This document shows, in pieces, positions 1-7,944 of a stretch of 48,793 nt of DNA. The notes under the pieces were generated by a model. The model was not told the origin of the DNA. It saw nothing but the letters and a program-made list of their open reading frames with translations, and ran no database searches. Every line of letters begins with the position of its first letter. The stretch's first letter is position 1. Position numbers and translations under genes: made by a program. Source of the DNA: an uncultured Gammaproteobacteria bacterium (GTDB taxonomy: Bacteria; Pseudomonadota; Gammaproteobacteria; JAADHQ01); NCBI GenBank assembly GCA_947258655.1, contig CAMYJD010000040.1:1-48793 (forward strand), in the 5' to 3' direction.

Positions 1-63
1 GAAGACCTAGAAAATCTCTTGGATTTAAAACGCCTAACGAGGTATTTTCTTGTAACTAATTAA
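1..63 (+). CDS. possible C-terminal end of a gene cut by the left edge
   Basis: Frame 1 is open from the first base to a TAA at 61-63 and reads as a 20-residue tail ending LTRYFLVTN. It has normal-looking composition, but it is too short to identify. It could equally be a chance open stretch in AT-rich DNA. Confidence 0.22.
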   Translation, partial: EDLENLLDLKRLTRYFLVTN

Positions 64-121
64 TAATAATTGTTGCAGTTAATAGTTGAATTCAAACCCA
101 AGCAAACACATATTAATTTAT

Positions 122-229
122 ATGGCGATCTGTATAATTTGAAATAGATGTTCGATATATAATTGATGAATAATGATTTTATTTATCAATAATCAGATAG
201 CTTATTTTGCGTGAATTATGGATCGCCAT
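122..229. repeat. 9-bp inverted repeat in the leader of the beta-helix gene
   Basis: ATGGCGATC at 122-130 is matched by its exact reverse complement at 221-229, 90 bases apart, in the otherwise very AT-rich gene-free stretch 64-252. The right arm ends 24 bases before the start codon at 253. It could be a regulatory site or the border of an inserted segment. The sequence alone does not decide. Confidence 0.3.
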
Positions 230-252
230 CATAGAACAGGAGGTATCAAATC

Positions 253-1146
253 ATGTCAAAAAGCAAAAAAGATATAGAAAAATCCCTAATAGGAAGATCT
301 GAGAATTCCATAAAAGATATATTAGAAAAATACCTGATAAAGTTCTGCCAAAATAAATGCAAACCAAAATGCAAACCTATCAAGAAAATTCCATTTACAA
401 TATCAAGCCCAGGTTATTATGCCCTAACAAATAACGTAAGCACGAACATGACATCAGGTAATGCTATCACAATCAATGCTAGCGATGTCGTGTTGGATCT
501 TCAGGATTTTACTATAACTGGCATTACAGATGATGTAAACATTCAAAGCATAGGAATATATTCCTATGATAATGAAAATGTTTTAATTAAGAATGGCATC
601 ATACGTGGATTCAAAAATGCAATTTATCTTGCCTCGTCATTCTTCTATCCTCCTGATCCACAGAATTCCAGAATGAATGTTATCGAAAATATAAAAGCAA
701 TAAAAAGTAGATCCACAGCTGTTTTGATGGCTGGAGACAGAAATATCTTACGTAATTGCGTAATAAATGACTCAATAGGTTTTGGTGTTTACGCATGGTA
801 TGGGAGCCCGGTCATTGAAAATAATAAAATACTCAATGTTGATTACACCGAACCTTATCAAGTCAGTGTTGGTATTGGCCTTTTTGAAAGCTACGGCGGA
901 TTAATCAAAAACAATCTAATCTCGCATGTCGATAAATGTATATCCCTTCCTGGGGATGGCCCGGTTTTAGATTTGGTTATTCTCGATAATCAATTTACTG
1001 AATCAAATACTGGTATATATATTGATGTACCTGGGTATGGTGATATCGTTGTATGCAAATATGTGAATACGATAACTAGTGGCGTCCTAAATTTCATTAA
1101 TAATCCTGATAATGCAGGAGTAGAATCTGCCGGGATTAACAATTAA
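253..1146 (+). CDS. right-handed parallel beta-helix repeat protein
   Basis: This 297-residue protein shows the irregular 20-25-residue turns of the parallel beta-helix (PbH1/NosD-like) fold from about residue 50 to the end: repeated hydrophobic-N-N or I-x-N steps such as IENNKIL, LIKNNLI and LRNCVIND. The N-terminus (1-48) is lysine-rich with a short Cys/Lys cluster (CKPKCKP near 35-41) and has no signal peptide or membrane segment. The start is well supported: AGGAGGT at 238-244 lies 8 bases before the ATG. The gene is visibly more AT-rich than its neighbours, stands alone and is flanked by REP-like repeats, suggesting horizontal acquisition. The fold call is reasonable. Substrate or ligand is unknown, and catalytic residues of a pectate lyase are not evident. 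Confidence 0.72.
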   Translation: MSKSKKDIEKSLIGRSENSIKDILEKYLIKFCQNKCKPKCKPIKKIPFTISSPGYYALTNNVSTNMTSGNAITINASDVVLDLQDFTITGITDDVNIQSIGIYSYDNENVLIKNGIIRGFKNAIYLASSFFYPPDPQNSRMNVIENIKAIKSRSTAVLMAGDRNILRNCVINDSIGFGVYAWYGSPVIENNKILNVDYTEPYQVSVGIGLFESYGGLIKNNLISHVDKCISLPGDGPVLDLVILDNQFTESNTGIYIDVPGYGDIVVCKYVNTITSGVLNFINNPDNAGVESAGINN

Positions 1147-1150
1147 GAAA

Positions 1151-1205
1151 AAAATGAGGTCAGAGAAATATTGCTGTTAATATTAGAGAATACTGCTCTC
1201 TGACC
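1151..1205. repeat. REP-like palindromic repeat, copy 1
   Basis: The unit begins AAAATGAGGTCAGAGAA and closes with CTCTCTGACC, so its ends (GGTCAGAG at 1158-1165 and CTCTGACC at 1198-1205) can pair. An inner AATATT...AATATT pair adds a second stem. Copy 2 at 1285-1338 has the same architecture. The GGTCAGAG core resembles repeats mobilised by REP-associated Y1 transposases in Gammaproteobacteria (family knowledge). No transposase is present here. Confidence 0.7.
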
Positions 1206-1233
1206 AAGTTTATACTCAATACCATTTATCAAG

Positions 1234-1276
1234 GAGTCAGAGTACTCGATATTGTGCTTCGCACATTTTAGCACCA
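1234..1276. repeat. related repeat fragment with a TCGCACATTTT(A)GCACCA block
   Basis: Between the two palindromic copies lies a fragment with GTCAGAG at 1236-1242, a small TGTGC-TTC-GCACA hairpin at 1253-1265 and the block TCGCACATTTTAGCACCA at 1259-1276. The same block without one A recurs at 39884-39900, also preceded by GGTCAGA. It is probably a degraded member of the same dispersed family. Confidence 0.5.
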
Positions 1277-1284
1277 AAAAAGGA

Positions 1285-1338
1285 AAAATGCGGTCAGAGA
1301 ACAATATTCGCTAATATTAGAAATAAGTGCTCTCTGGC
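1285..1338. repeat. REP-like palindromic repeat, copy 2
   Basis: Direct repeat of the 1151-1205 unit. AAAATGCGGTCAGAGAA differs from copy 1 at one base, the inner AATATT-N4-AATATT stem is kept, and the closing arm is CTCTCTGGC at 1330-1338. It lies just beyond the 3' end of the long minus-strand operon and could also act as a 3' hairpin for it, though no T-tract follows. Confidence 0.7.
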
Positions 1339-1347
1339 ACCTATTAT

Positions 1348-1659
1348 TCAGTCGAAGACAAAACTGATACTCGCCTGCTCACCCTTTTCCTGCGCATGTA
1401 TCTCTTTCAAGTTGTCATGGCGGTTGCATAGATAGGCGCTGGTTGCGGATACCGTACCCTGCACCAGGCGCATCGCTACATACTGCATACGCTGCTGTGC
1501 ATCAGGCCTGGCAATGAAGTTGCCGTCCACGGTGATGCCGTTATCCATGTCCCGGTCCATATTATCGAGAAACTGGCGCTGATGCCCGGGTAAGCGCCGA
1601 TTGCGATCATATTCCACAATCAACTCGTCATTCAGATAGATGGACAACATCGTCGCCAT
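1348..1659 (-). CDS. conserved hypothetical protein, 103 aa
   Basis: A soluble 103-residue protein without signal peptide, membrane segment or a motif I can name. The middle part (VDGNFIARPDAQQRMQYVA) and the C-terminus look like a compact alpha/beta domain. The gene starts four bases after the DsbA-like gene stops and is probably the last gene of the long minus-strand operon. Codon use matches the operon, so it is likely a real gene. Function unknown. Confidence 0.7.
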   Translation of the reverse strand: MATMLSIYLNDELIVEYDRNRRLPGHQRQFLDNMDRDMDNGITVDGNFIARPDAQQRMQYVAMRLVQGTVSATSAYLCNRHDNLKEIHAQEKGEQASISFVFD

Positions 1660-1663
1660 TTGC

Positions 1664-2287
1664 CTACTCCTCCAGCAGTTGCTTGATCAGCTCCAGCATC
1701 GGAGCGGCATTATTGTAATCCACAGGTATCCTCCAGCGCGACCCTTCCACATCCACTAACAAGGACGGAAAACCATCGATATTCATCGCCCTGCTCTGCT
1801 CTATTTCTGCCTGCAATTGCTGCCGGGTTGTCGTTGATGCAATAGCATCGCTAAATTGTGTTACATCCAGGCCAATTTCTGTAGCCAGCTGCACCAGCAC
1901 CCGATGTTCTGACGGATTGCGAGCCTCGGTATAATAAGCACGCTGTATCGCTTCGGTCATCATGGCGCTGTAGTGCTGTCCTTGCTGGCGCGCGGCAATG
2001 ACGGCACGACAGGCCGGATAGGTCGAGCGCAGCGGCCGGCATTGCGTCCAGAAATCAAAATTGAAATGGACACCTGGAACACGTTGCTCAATGGTGTGCC
2101 AGGTCTGTTGCAAGTACTGCTGCATATCCTCTGGCATGGGCTGGTCAGTATCGGGCGCCAGGCCTCCGAGCAATTCAATCAGCGTGACCCTATCGGCAAG
2201 TGCTGTGCGCAGTTCGGCATATACACGGCTGAATGCCCAGCACCAGCTGCACATCGGGTCATGGATATAATACAACACGGGCTTCAT
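1664..2287 (-). CDS. DsbA-family thioredoxin-fold oxidoreductase
   Basis: A 207-residue DsbA/FrnE-like protein. The active-site CSWC lies at residues 13-16 in the context HDPMCSWCWAF, right after the first beta strand, followed by the helical insertion typical of the family. The cis-proline loop is visible as GFPSLLV near 172-178. There is no signal peptide, so a cytoplasmic dithiol-disulfide or isomerase-like role is more likely than the periplasmic folding role of true DsbA. It sits between the S4 gene and the 103-aa hypothetical with short gaps, in the operon. Natural substrate unknown. Confidence 0.85.
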   Translation of the reverse strand: MKPVLYYIHDPMCSWCWAFSRVYAELRTALADRVTLIELLGGLAPDTDQPMPEDMQQYLQQTWHTIEQRVPGVHFNFDFWTQCRPLRSTYPACRAVIAARQQGQHYSAMMTEAIQRAYYTEARNPSEHRVLVQLATEIGLDVTQFSDAIASTTTRQQLQAEIEQSRAMNIDGFPSLLVDVEGSRWRIPVDYNNAAPMLELIKQLLEE

Positions 2288-2314
2288 GATGATGATGAGC
2301 TGATCGGGATCGGC

Positions 2315-2521
2315 CTAGCACACAGTAATCGTGGTGCCCGCGTATTCGACCACCTGCCCCTTGCGGATTTTACAACGCTTGCGCAACTCCACCTGGCCAT
2401 CGACGCTGACCTGACCATCGGCAATCAACTGCTTGGCCATGCCACCACTGTCACACAGGCCGGTCACCTTCAACAGGTTGTTGAGCTCTATGTATTCTGA
2501 ATCCTGTAATGAAAATTGCAC
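2315..2521 (-). CDS. small S4-domain RNA-binding protein (YbcJ-like)
   Basis: The 68 residues are almost entirely one S4 RNA-binding fold: LNNLLKVTGLCDSGGMAKQL, then VSVDGQVELRKRCKIRKGQVV. Length and layout match the stand-alone S4 proteins of the YbcJ/RQC-like group, which bind structured RNA or the ribosome. The start codon is GTG (minus-strand complement of CAC at 2519-2521), with only a weak purine-rich stretch before it. It follows the mutarotase gene by 14 bases. Confidence 0.8.
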   Translation of the reverse strand: MQFSLQDSEYIELNNLLKVTGLCDSGGMAKQLIADGQVSVDGQVELRKRCKIRKGQVVEYAGTTITVC

Positions 2522-2535
2522 GACAATGTACCCCG

Positions 2536-3438
2536 CTATAGATCCATAACCCGGTAACTGACCTGCAGGCTATGACTGTCGCCCGACTGCAATTCAATCC
2601 TGTTATTTGCGGCATTGGCACTTTCGATGCACAACATGCTCAGGTACGCCTGCTCGCCCATATCACTCATGGCCACGCACTTTTCTGACCATGGATTCCA
2701 TACCACGGTTGATTGACTGCCGGATTTACTGATGACGATTTTTCTGTGCAGGTCCGGGTCCTCGATAATGCAGTCGGCTAGCGTATCGATATATACCCTG
2801 TCTACCTCCTCGTTGATCTGTATATTACCCGTCTGTCTCTTTTCCCTGAAGCCATCCGGCTTGTCCAGGTAGGCCGCCTGATCGAGACCGGCTATCTGGA
2901 TATTTCGTACATCACCGACATGAAAATAGGTATGCAAGGCCTCGCTGATGGTCACCGGATGACTGTCACGGTTGATACTCTCCAGTGTCATATCCAGCGT
3001 TGCACCGACAGTAATTGATAAGCGCAGCTCGAAATCGTGTGGCCACAGCGCTTTGCTCTGTGGACAGGCCTCAAGCCTGAATAGCAGACAACTGGCGCCA
3101 TCGTCACGTGTATCAATCGATTCCAGTGTCCATGGTAACACCCGGGCAAAGCCGTGCGCAGGCAATGCAGGATTATCGGCATGATCGCCAAACCAGGGCC
3201 AACACACTGGCACACCGCCACGAATGGCCTTGCCAGTGCTGTAGCTGGCATGATCGGATAACCAGATCACCGGATCATTATTGACCGGTGTCCACTCGAT
3301 CAGTTGTGCTCCCTGCAGACAGATGGTGGCCGTTGCCAGTGCGTTGTCGACATCGATCATGATCAGGCCGTCTCCATGTTGCCGGCAACGCAGATTGTCT
3401 TCAGTGCCGATCTTTTCTGTTAGTGCCTGTATATCCAT
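2536..3438 (-). CDS. D-hexose-6-phosphate mutarotase (YeaD family)
   Basis: An aldose-1-epimerase-like beta-sandwich protein that interconverts alpha and beta anomers of glucose-6-phosphate and related hexose phosphates. Recognisable parts are IRGGVPVCWPWFG, LPAHGFARVLPW (catalytic His region), the EALHTYFHVGD segment and the WNPWSEK block. The frame is open further upstream to 3570, but the ATG at 3438 has a good GGAG site and gives 300 residues, close to the family length. The longer form would overlap the glycosylase gene and add 44 residues of unusual composition. Confidence 0.9.
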   Translation of the reverse strand: MDIQALTEKIGTEDNLRCRQHGDGLIMIDVDNALATATICLQGAQLIEWTPVNNDPVIWLSDHASYSTGKAIRGGVPVCWPWFGDHADNPALPAHGFARVLPWTLESIDTRDDGASCLLFRLEACPQSKALWPHDFELRLSITVGATLDMTLESINRDSHPVTISEALHTYFHVGDVRNIQIAGLDQAAYLDKPDGFREKRQTGNIQINEEVDRVYIDTLADCIIEDPDLHRKIVISKSGSQSTVVWNPWSEKCVAMSDMGEQAYLSMLCIESANAANNRIELQSGDSHSLQVSYRVMDL

Positions 3439-3469
3439 TGACCTTTCTCCATCGTCTCTAACACTCGTT

Positions 3470-4132
3470 TCATTTCTGATCGATCCGTTGCACATGATTG
3501 CAATAACGTCGCACGCTGCAATTTGGACACAGTGGCTGCTTGCGGCAATGTTCCTTCGCATGGCGTACAATCAAGGCATGAAACTCGTTTAAATCACCGA
3601 CATTGTTCTGCAGTACCTGTTCCACTTGATGGCGTAGCACCTCGTATGGCTCATCACCACCGGCAAGGCCTGCGCGCGCAAACAGGCGACGCGTATAGGT
3701 ATCGATAACAAATACCGGACGTTGAAAGGCATACAATAACATATCATCGGCCGTTTCCGGGCCAATGCCGTGCACGCTCAACAAGGCCTTGCGCAGGATG
3801 TTTGTGTCAGTTCTGCAAAGCGCTTCATAACCACCCTGTTGCAGATACCAGTGGCAAAATGACTGTAAGCGCTTGGCCTTGATATTAAAGTAGCCGGATG
3901 GTCGGATCAGTCCGGCCAGGTCTGGATGTGGTATTGCAACCAGCCCATGCGCGTTCAGCAGATTATTTTTGCGCAGATTTGCGATAGCCTTTTCGACATT
4001 GCTCCAGGCAGTGTTTTGCGTCAGTATTGCGCCCACCATGACTTCGAAGGGTGTATCGGCAGGCCACCACGTCTGTCTCCCGTAGGCCTGCAACAACAAG
4101 TCGAGCAGTTTGGATTCTTGTCCGGGGTGCAT
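3470..4132 (-). CDS. endonuclease III-like HhH-GPD DNA glycosylase
   Basis: A 220-residue helix-hairpin-helix base-excision glycosylase with a [4Fe-4S] loop. The HhH is HGIGPETADD (121-130), the catalytic Asp is D144 in VIDTYTRR, and the cluster cysteines are C186, C192, C195 and C201. The Lys that makes endonuclease III a beta-lyase is replaced by Glu126, so this is more likely a monofunctional or mismatch-type glycosylase (Mig/Pdg-like subgroup) than Nth. The spacing C-X5-C-X2-C-X5-C is one residue shorter than in E. coli Nth. It sits four bases from rluB in the operon. Confidence 0.88.
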   Translation of the reverse strand: MHPGQESKLLDLLLQAYGRQTWWPADTPFEVMVGAILTQNTAWSNVEKAIANLRKNNLLNAHGLVAIPHPDLAGLIRPSGYFNIKAKRLQSFCHWYLQQGGYEALCRTDTNILRKALLSVHGIGPETADDMLLYAFQRPVFVIDTYTRRLFARAGLAGGDEPYEVLRHQVEQVLQNNVGDLNEFHALIVRHAKEHCRKQPLCPNCSVRRYCNHVQRIDQK

Positions 4133-4135
4133 ACC

Positions 4136-4975
4136 TCAGGATCGTGTTTGCCGCGGTCTTTTTTTATACGGTGATTTCTTTTTTCTGTGCCCGGGATGTC
4201 TCGACACAGGTTTTTGTTTGTCACGATTGTGCGGCTCAGCCTTTAAACCTGTCATATCCAGCAATCCCTTGATCTGCGCCGGATCGAGTTCGATCCAGTT
4301 CCCCTGTCGCAACGAACGTGGCAGTGCAATAGATCCGTAGCGCACACGTTTCAGGCGACTGACCCTGATGTTCTGTGACTCCCATAAACGTCGCACCTCG
4401 CGGTAACGCCCCTGGTGTAGGATAACGTGATACCAGTGATTGGCACCGCTACCCCCTGCATCCCTGATCCGGTCGAATTTCAACAGTCCATCTTCACACT
4501 CAACGCCTTTGAGCATATTTTCGAGTGCTTCGGGGGCAACCTCTCCCAGTACACGTACCGCATATTCTCGCTCAATCTCGAAGGAAGGATGCATCAGCCG
4601 GTTCGCCAGTTCACCATCTGTCGTGAATAGCATCAAGCCACAGGTATTCAGGTCCAGCCTGCCGATTGCTATCCAGCGTCCGTTTGCGATTTTGGGCAAA
4701 TGATCAAACACTGAATCCTTGTGCTCGGGATCATCCCGGCTGCAGATTTCACCCTCGTTTTTATAGTATGCGATGACCCTGCGCCTGACCTGATCAAGCC
4801 TGGACAGGTCAATCTGTTTTCCATTGACATAGACCCTATCAGCGGGACTGATACGGTCGCCGAGCTGAGCCGGCTTTTTGTTTATCTGGATCTTGCCTTC
4901 ACTTATCCATGCTTCAACCTGGCGTCTTGAGCCCACCCCGAGACGGGAAAGTACCTTTTGTATGCGCTCGGACAT
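4136..4975 (-). CDS. rluB: 23S rRNA pseudouridine(2605) synthase
   Basis: An RsuA/RluB/RluE-family enzyme that converts U2605 of 23S rRNA to pseudouridine. An N-terminal S4 domain (residues 1-60) is followed by the synthase domain with the catalytic aspartate D108 in GRLDLNTCGL. The last ~40 residues are a basic tail (KKKSPYKKRPRQ) common in RluB. The gene lies directly downstream of scpB, eight bases away, a classic scpA-scpB-rluB order that supports RluB over RsuA or RluE. Confidence 0.93.
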   Translation of the reverse strand: MSERIQKVLSRLGVGSRRQVEAWISEGKIQINKKPAQLGDRISPADRVYVNGKQIDLSRLDQVRRRVIAYYKNEGEICSRDDPEHKDSVFDHLPKIANGRWIAIGRLDLNTCGLMLFTTDGELANRLMHPSFEIEREYAVRVLGEVAPEALENMLKGVECEDGLLKFDRIRDAGGSGANHWYHVILHQGRYREVRRLWESQNIRVSRLKRVRYGSIALPRSLRQGNWIELDPAQIKGLLDMTGLKAEPHNRDKQKPVSRHPGHRKKKSPYKKRPRQTRS

Positions 4976-4983
4976 ATTGGTAT

Positions 4984-5706
4984 TCAGGCTTCGGCTTCAA
5001 TACCGGATTCTTTTTGTATCGATGACCCTGCTTCTTCTGCGACAACTCCGGACTCGTCCTCCAATGCTGGCCCCTGATCCGGATCTTCGTTATCCGTTTC
5101 GCTTTCACTGCTACTTTCTGTATCAGTATTTTGTGTGGCTATGCCCGGGATTTCCAGGTCAAGTTCTGCATTGATGCTATCAATATCACGAAGTTCGGCC
5201 AGTGTCGGTAAATCATCCAGTGACTTCAGGTTGAAATAATCAAGAAACTCCCTGGTAGTGCCGTACATCGCCGGTTTACCGGGTACATCCCGGTGGCCAA
5301 CGACCTTGATCCAGTCACGTTCCTGCAGGGTCTTGATAATATTCGAGCTGACACTGACACCGCGGATATCTTCTATCTCGCCCCTTGTTATCGGTTGCCG
5401 ATAGGCCATCAGGGCCAGCGTCTCCAGCAAGGCACGTGAGTAACGTGACGGACGTTCCGTCCATAAACGTGACATCCACTCCGAGTAATCTTCCCTGACC
5501 TGGATGCGGTATCCACTGGCAACCTTTTTGATCTCGATTGCGCGGTCCTTGTATTCCTCCGACAATTCATCCATGGCGGCACGGATTTCATCCCGGCCCG
5601 GTTGTACGTTGTCCAGAAACAGCGACAAACACTGGTCTACCGACAATGGGCGACCCGCCGCCAGTAAGGCTGCTTCGAGTATATTCTTTAATGACTTTTC
5701 ACTCAT
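4984..5706 (-). CDS. scpB: SMC-associated condensin subunit ScpB
   Basis: A winged-helix kite protein that pairs as a dimer with ScpA to bridge the SMC heads during chromosome condensation. The N-terminal WHD starts LKNILEAALLAAGRPL. The second WHD contains ALLETLALMAYRQPITRGEIEDIRGV and TTREFLDYFNL. The C-terminal ~70 residues are acidic and low complexity (SSESETDNEDP), a common disordered tail. It lies between scpA and rluB. Its SMC partner is encoded at 18114-21626. Confidence 0.95.
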   Translation of the reverse strand: MSEKSLKNILEAALLAAGRPLSVDQCLSLFLDNVQPGRDEIRAAMDELSEEYKDRAIEIKKVASGYRIQVREDYSEWMSRLWTERPSRYSRALLETLALMAYRQPITRGEIEDIRGVSVSSNIIKTLQERDWIKVVGHRDVPGKPAMYGTTREFLDYFNLKSLDDLPTLAELRDIDSINAELDLEIPGIATQNTDTESSSESETDNEDPDQGPALEDESGVVAEEAGSSIQKESGIEAEA

Positions 5707-5731
5707 CGGCTCAAGGTCCTGCTCATAATAT

Positions 5732-6655
5732 TCACTCTTGTTTTAACTCTGCATCGCTGTGCTCAGCATGTTGCTCGCTCGCAGCAACCGCCTTTACATG
5801 TATTGGGCTGAAGGGCTCGGCCTGTACCAGTTCCAACAAGGACTCCTTGATCAGCTCCAGAATGGCCAGGAATGTGACCACAACACCCATTCTGCCTTCC
5901 TTGACTTCAAACAATTGGGTAAATTCGGTAAAACTCTCGGCGCTGACCGAGCTTAATACATTTGACATGCGTTCACGTACTGACAAGGGTTCCATCTCAA
6001 TGTGATGATGACTGAACATTTCTGCACGATGGAGCACGTCCTTGAAGGCAGTCAATAGATCCTTCAGATCAACTTCGGGCTCCAGCTTGACGACATTACT
6101 CTCCACGACCTCGACATTAACCGGATGTAAATCCCGGCCCATACGCGGTAAGCTGTCAATGTCTTCTGCGGCCTGTTTGAAACGTTCATACTCCTGCAAG
6201 CGTCTGACCAGCTCCGCGCGCGGGTCAGATTCATCGGCATCCTCTTCTACCGGTCGTGGTAGCAGTATTCTGGATTTGATCTCGGCCAGCATGGCCGCCA
6301 TAACAAGGTATTCTGCTGCCAGCTCCAGGCGCATACTCTTCATCAAATCAATGTATTCCATGTATTGCCGGGTAATCTCTGCAATCGGAATATCGACAAT
6401 ATCCAGGTTCTGGCGTCTGATCAGGTATAACAACAGATCCAGTGGCCCCTCAAAGGCCTCGAGAAATACCTCCAGGGCATCGGGGGGGATATAAAGGTCC
6501 TGCGGCAAGGTCGTGACCGCCTCGCCCTGGACAATTGCAAAAGGCATCTCGGTTTGTTGCGGGGCATTATCGGCCGCTGCTTCCGTGCTTGTCCCGGCTT
6601 CCTCCTGCTTCGATCCGTCTATGACGGTGAGCTCGGCTTTTTGTTTATTAGTCAT
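5732..6655 (-). CDS. scpA: kleisin subunit ScpA of the SMC condensin
   Basis: The kleisin that closes the SMC ring. The hallmark FEGPLDLLLYLIRRQNLDIV falls near residues 68-87, followed by IPIAEITRQYMEYI and AAEYLVMAAMLAEIKSRILLP. The C-terminal winged helix (VVTFLAILELIKESLLELVQ) binds the SMC head. About 60 N-terminal residues precede the kleisin core and are low complexity. 307 residues is slightly longer than usual because of that extension. It lies 25 bases upstream of scpB. Confidence 0.95.
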   Translation of the reverse strand: MTNKQKAELTVIDGSKQEEAGTSTEAAADNAPQQTEMPFAIVQGEAVTTLPQDLYIPPDALEVFLEAFEGPLDLLLYLIRRQNLDIVDIPIAEITRQYMEYIDLMKSMRLELAAEYLVMAAMLAEIKSRILLPRPVEEDADESDPRAELVRRLQEYERFKQAAEDIDSLPRMGRDLHPVNVEVVESNVVKLEPEVDLKDLLTAFKDVLHRAEMFSHHHIEMEPLSVRERMSNVLSSVSAESFTEFTQLFEVKEGRMGVVVTFLAILELIKESLLELVQAEPFSPIHVKAVAASEQHAEHSDAELKQE

Positions 6656-6707
6656 CGCTATGTGTTATGCTGCCTGATTAATGTAATTTATTACGTATAT
6701 AATGCAA

Positions 6708-7931
6708 CTATATGTTTTTATATAATAATCCCATGGATTCTCTGACTTCCTCAAGGGTATCACGAGCCACATCACGGGCGGCCTCACATCCTTCGTTAAT
6801 GATACCACGCAATGCATTGGGATCCTCAATAAATTGCTGCGCCCGCTCCCTGATGGGCTCCAGTTCGGCCAGTACAGCATCGATAACCGGCTGCTTACAA
6901 TCCACGCAGCCTATAGCGGCCGTCGTGCAACCCTGTTGCACCCAGTTGCGCACATCATCATCAGAATAGACCTCATGTAATTGCCAAACCGGGCACTGGG
7001 CAGGATTTCCGGGATCGGTACGACGCACGCGGGCCGGATCGGTCGGCATGGTTCTGAGTTTCTTCTCGATACTGCCTGGATCCTCACGCAGGGCGATGGT
7101 ATTGCCGTATGATTTTGACATTTTTTGGCCATCAAGACCCGGCATGCGTGATGCCGGTGTCAATAATGACTCTGGTTCAGGTAATATCATCCGCCCACTA
7201 CCTTCAAGATAGCCATATAAGCGTTCGCGATCACCGATAGTCAGGTTTTTCTGCCCGTTCAATAATGCCCTGCCGGTCTCGAGGGCCTCATGGTCACCCT
7301 TCTCCTGATAGCGTGTGCGCAGGCTGTTATACAGTTTCGAGTTTTTCTTACCCATCTTTTTGATCGCGGCCTCGGCCTTGCTTTTAAAATCCGCTTCACG
7401 ACCGTACAAATGGTTAAACCTCCTCGCCACTTCACGGGTCAGTTCGACATGGGCGACCTGATCCTCGCCGACGGGTACCAGGCTCGCCTTGTACATCAGG
7501 ATATCGGCACTCTGCAATAATGGATAGCCAAGAAATCCATAGGTGGCCAGATCTTTTTCTTTCAGCATTTCCTGCTGGTCCTTGTAGGTCGGTACACGCT
7601 CGAGCCAGCCGATGGGTGTCACCATCGATAACAACAAGTGTAACTCGGCATGTTCGGGAACGCGCGATTGGATAAACAATCTGGCTGAACTGGGATTGAC
7701 ACCTGCAGCCAGCCAATCAATAAGCATTTCCCAGACATGATTTTCAATATTACTGGTATCTTCGTAATGGGTCGTCAATGCATGCCAGTCAGCGACAAAA
7801 AAGAAACACTCATACTCATGTTGCAAGCGGATCCAGTTTTTCAGCACGCCATGATAGTGCCCAAGATGCAAGGCGCCGGTTGAACGCATTCCCGAAAGTA
7901 CACGTTGTTGTTGTGTAACGACAGAATTCAA
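6708..7931 (-). CDS. trpS: tryptophan-tRNA ligase, long proteobacterial form
   Basis: A class Ic aminoacyl-tRNA synthetase that charges tRNA-Trp. The HIGH-like motif is GALHLGHYHG (19-28) and KMSKS is at 270-274. Length is 407, against about 334 in E. coli. The extra residues form a basic, helical stretch (about 182-250, KKMGKKNSKLYNSL and on) between the Rossmann core and KMSKS. Such a form is known in several beta- and gammaproteobacteria. The 52-base gap to scpA is AT-rich and could hold an internal promoter, but I could not pin one down. Confidence 0.95.
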   Translation of the reverse strand: MNSVVTQQQRVLSGMRSTGALHLGHYHGVLKNWIRLQHEYECFFFVADWHALTTHYEDTSNIENHVWEMLIDWLAAGVNPSSARLFIQSRVPEHAELHLLLSMVTPIGWLERVPTYKDQQEMLKEKDLATYGFLGYPLLQSADILMYKASLVPVGEDQVAHVELTREVARRFNHLYGREADFKSKAEAAIKKMGKKNSKLYNSLRTRYQEKGDHEALETGRALLNGQKNLTIGDRERLYGYLEGSGRMILPEPESLLTPASRMPGLDGQKMSKSYGNTIALREDPGSIEKKLRTMPTDPARVRRTDPGNPAQCPVWQLHEVYSDDDVRNWVQQGCTTAAIGCVDCKQPVIDAVLAELEPIRERAQQFIEDPNALRGIINEGCEAARDVARDTLEEVRESMGLLYKNI

Positions 7932-7944
7932 GTTTCCCCCTTTA

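Noticed and set aside
1973-2500. Plus-strand 175-residue frame over the DsbA-like and S4 genes
   Set aside because: Crosses two well supported minus-strand genes and has no known domain.
2536-3570. Long form of the mutarotase beginning at 3570
   Set aside because: The 44 extra residues overlap the glycosylase gene in another frame and lack a ribosome site, whereas 3438 has GGAG and gives the family length.
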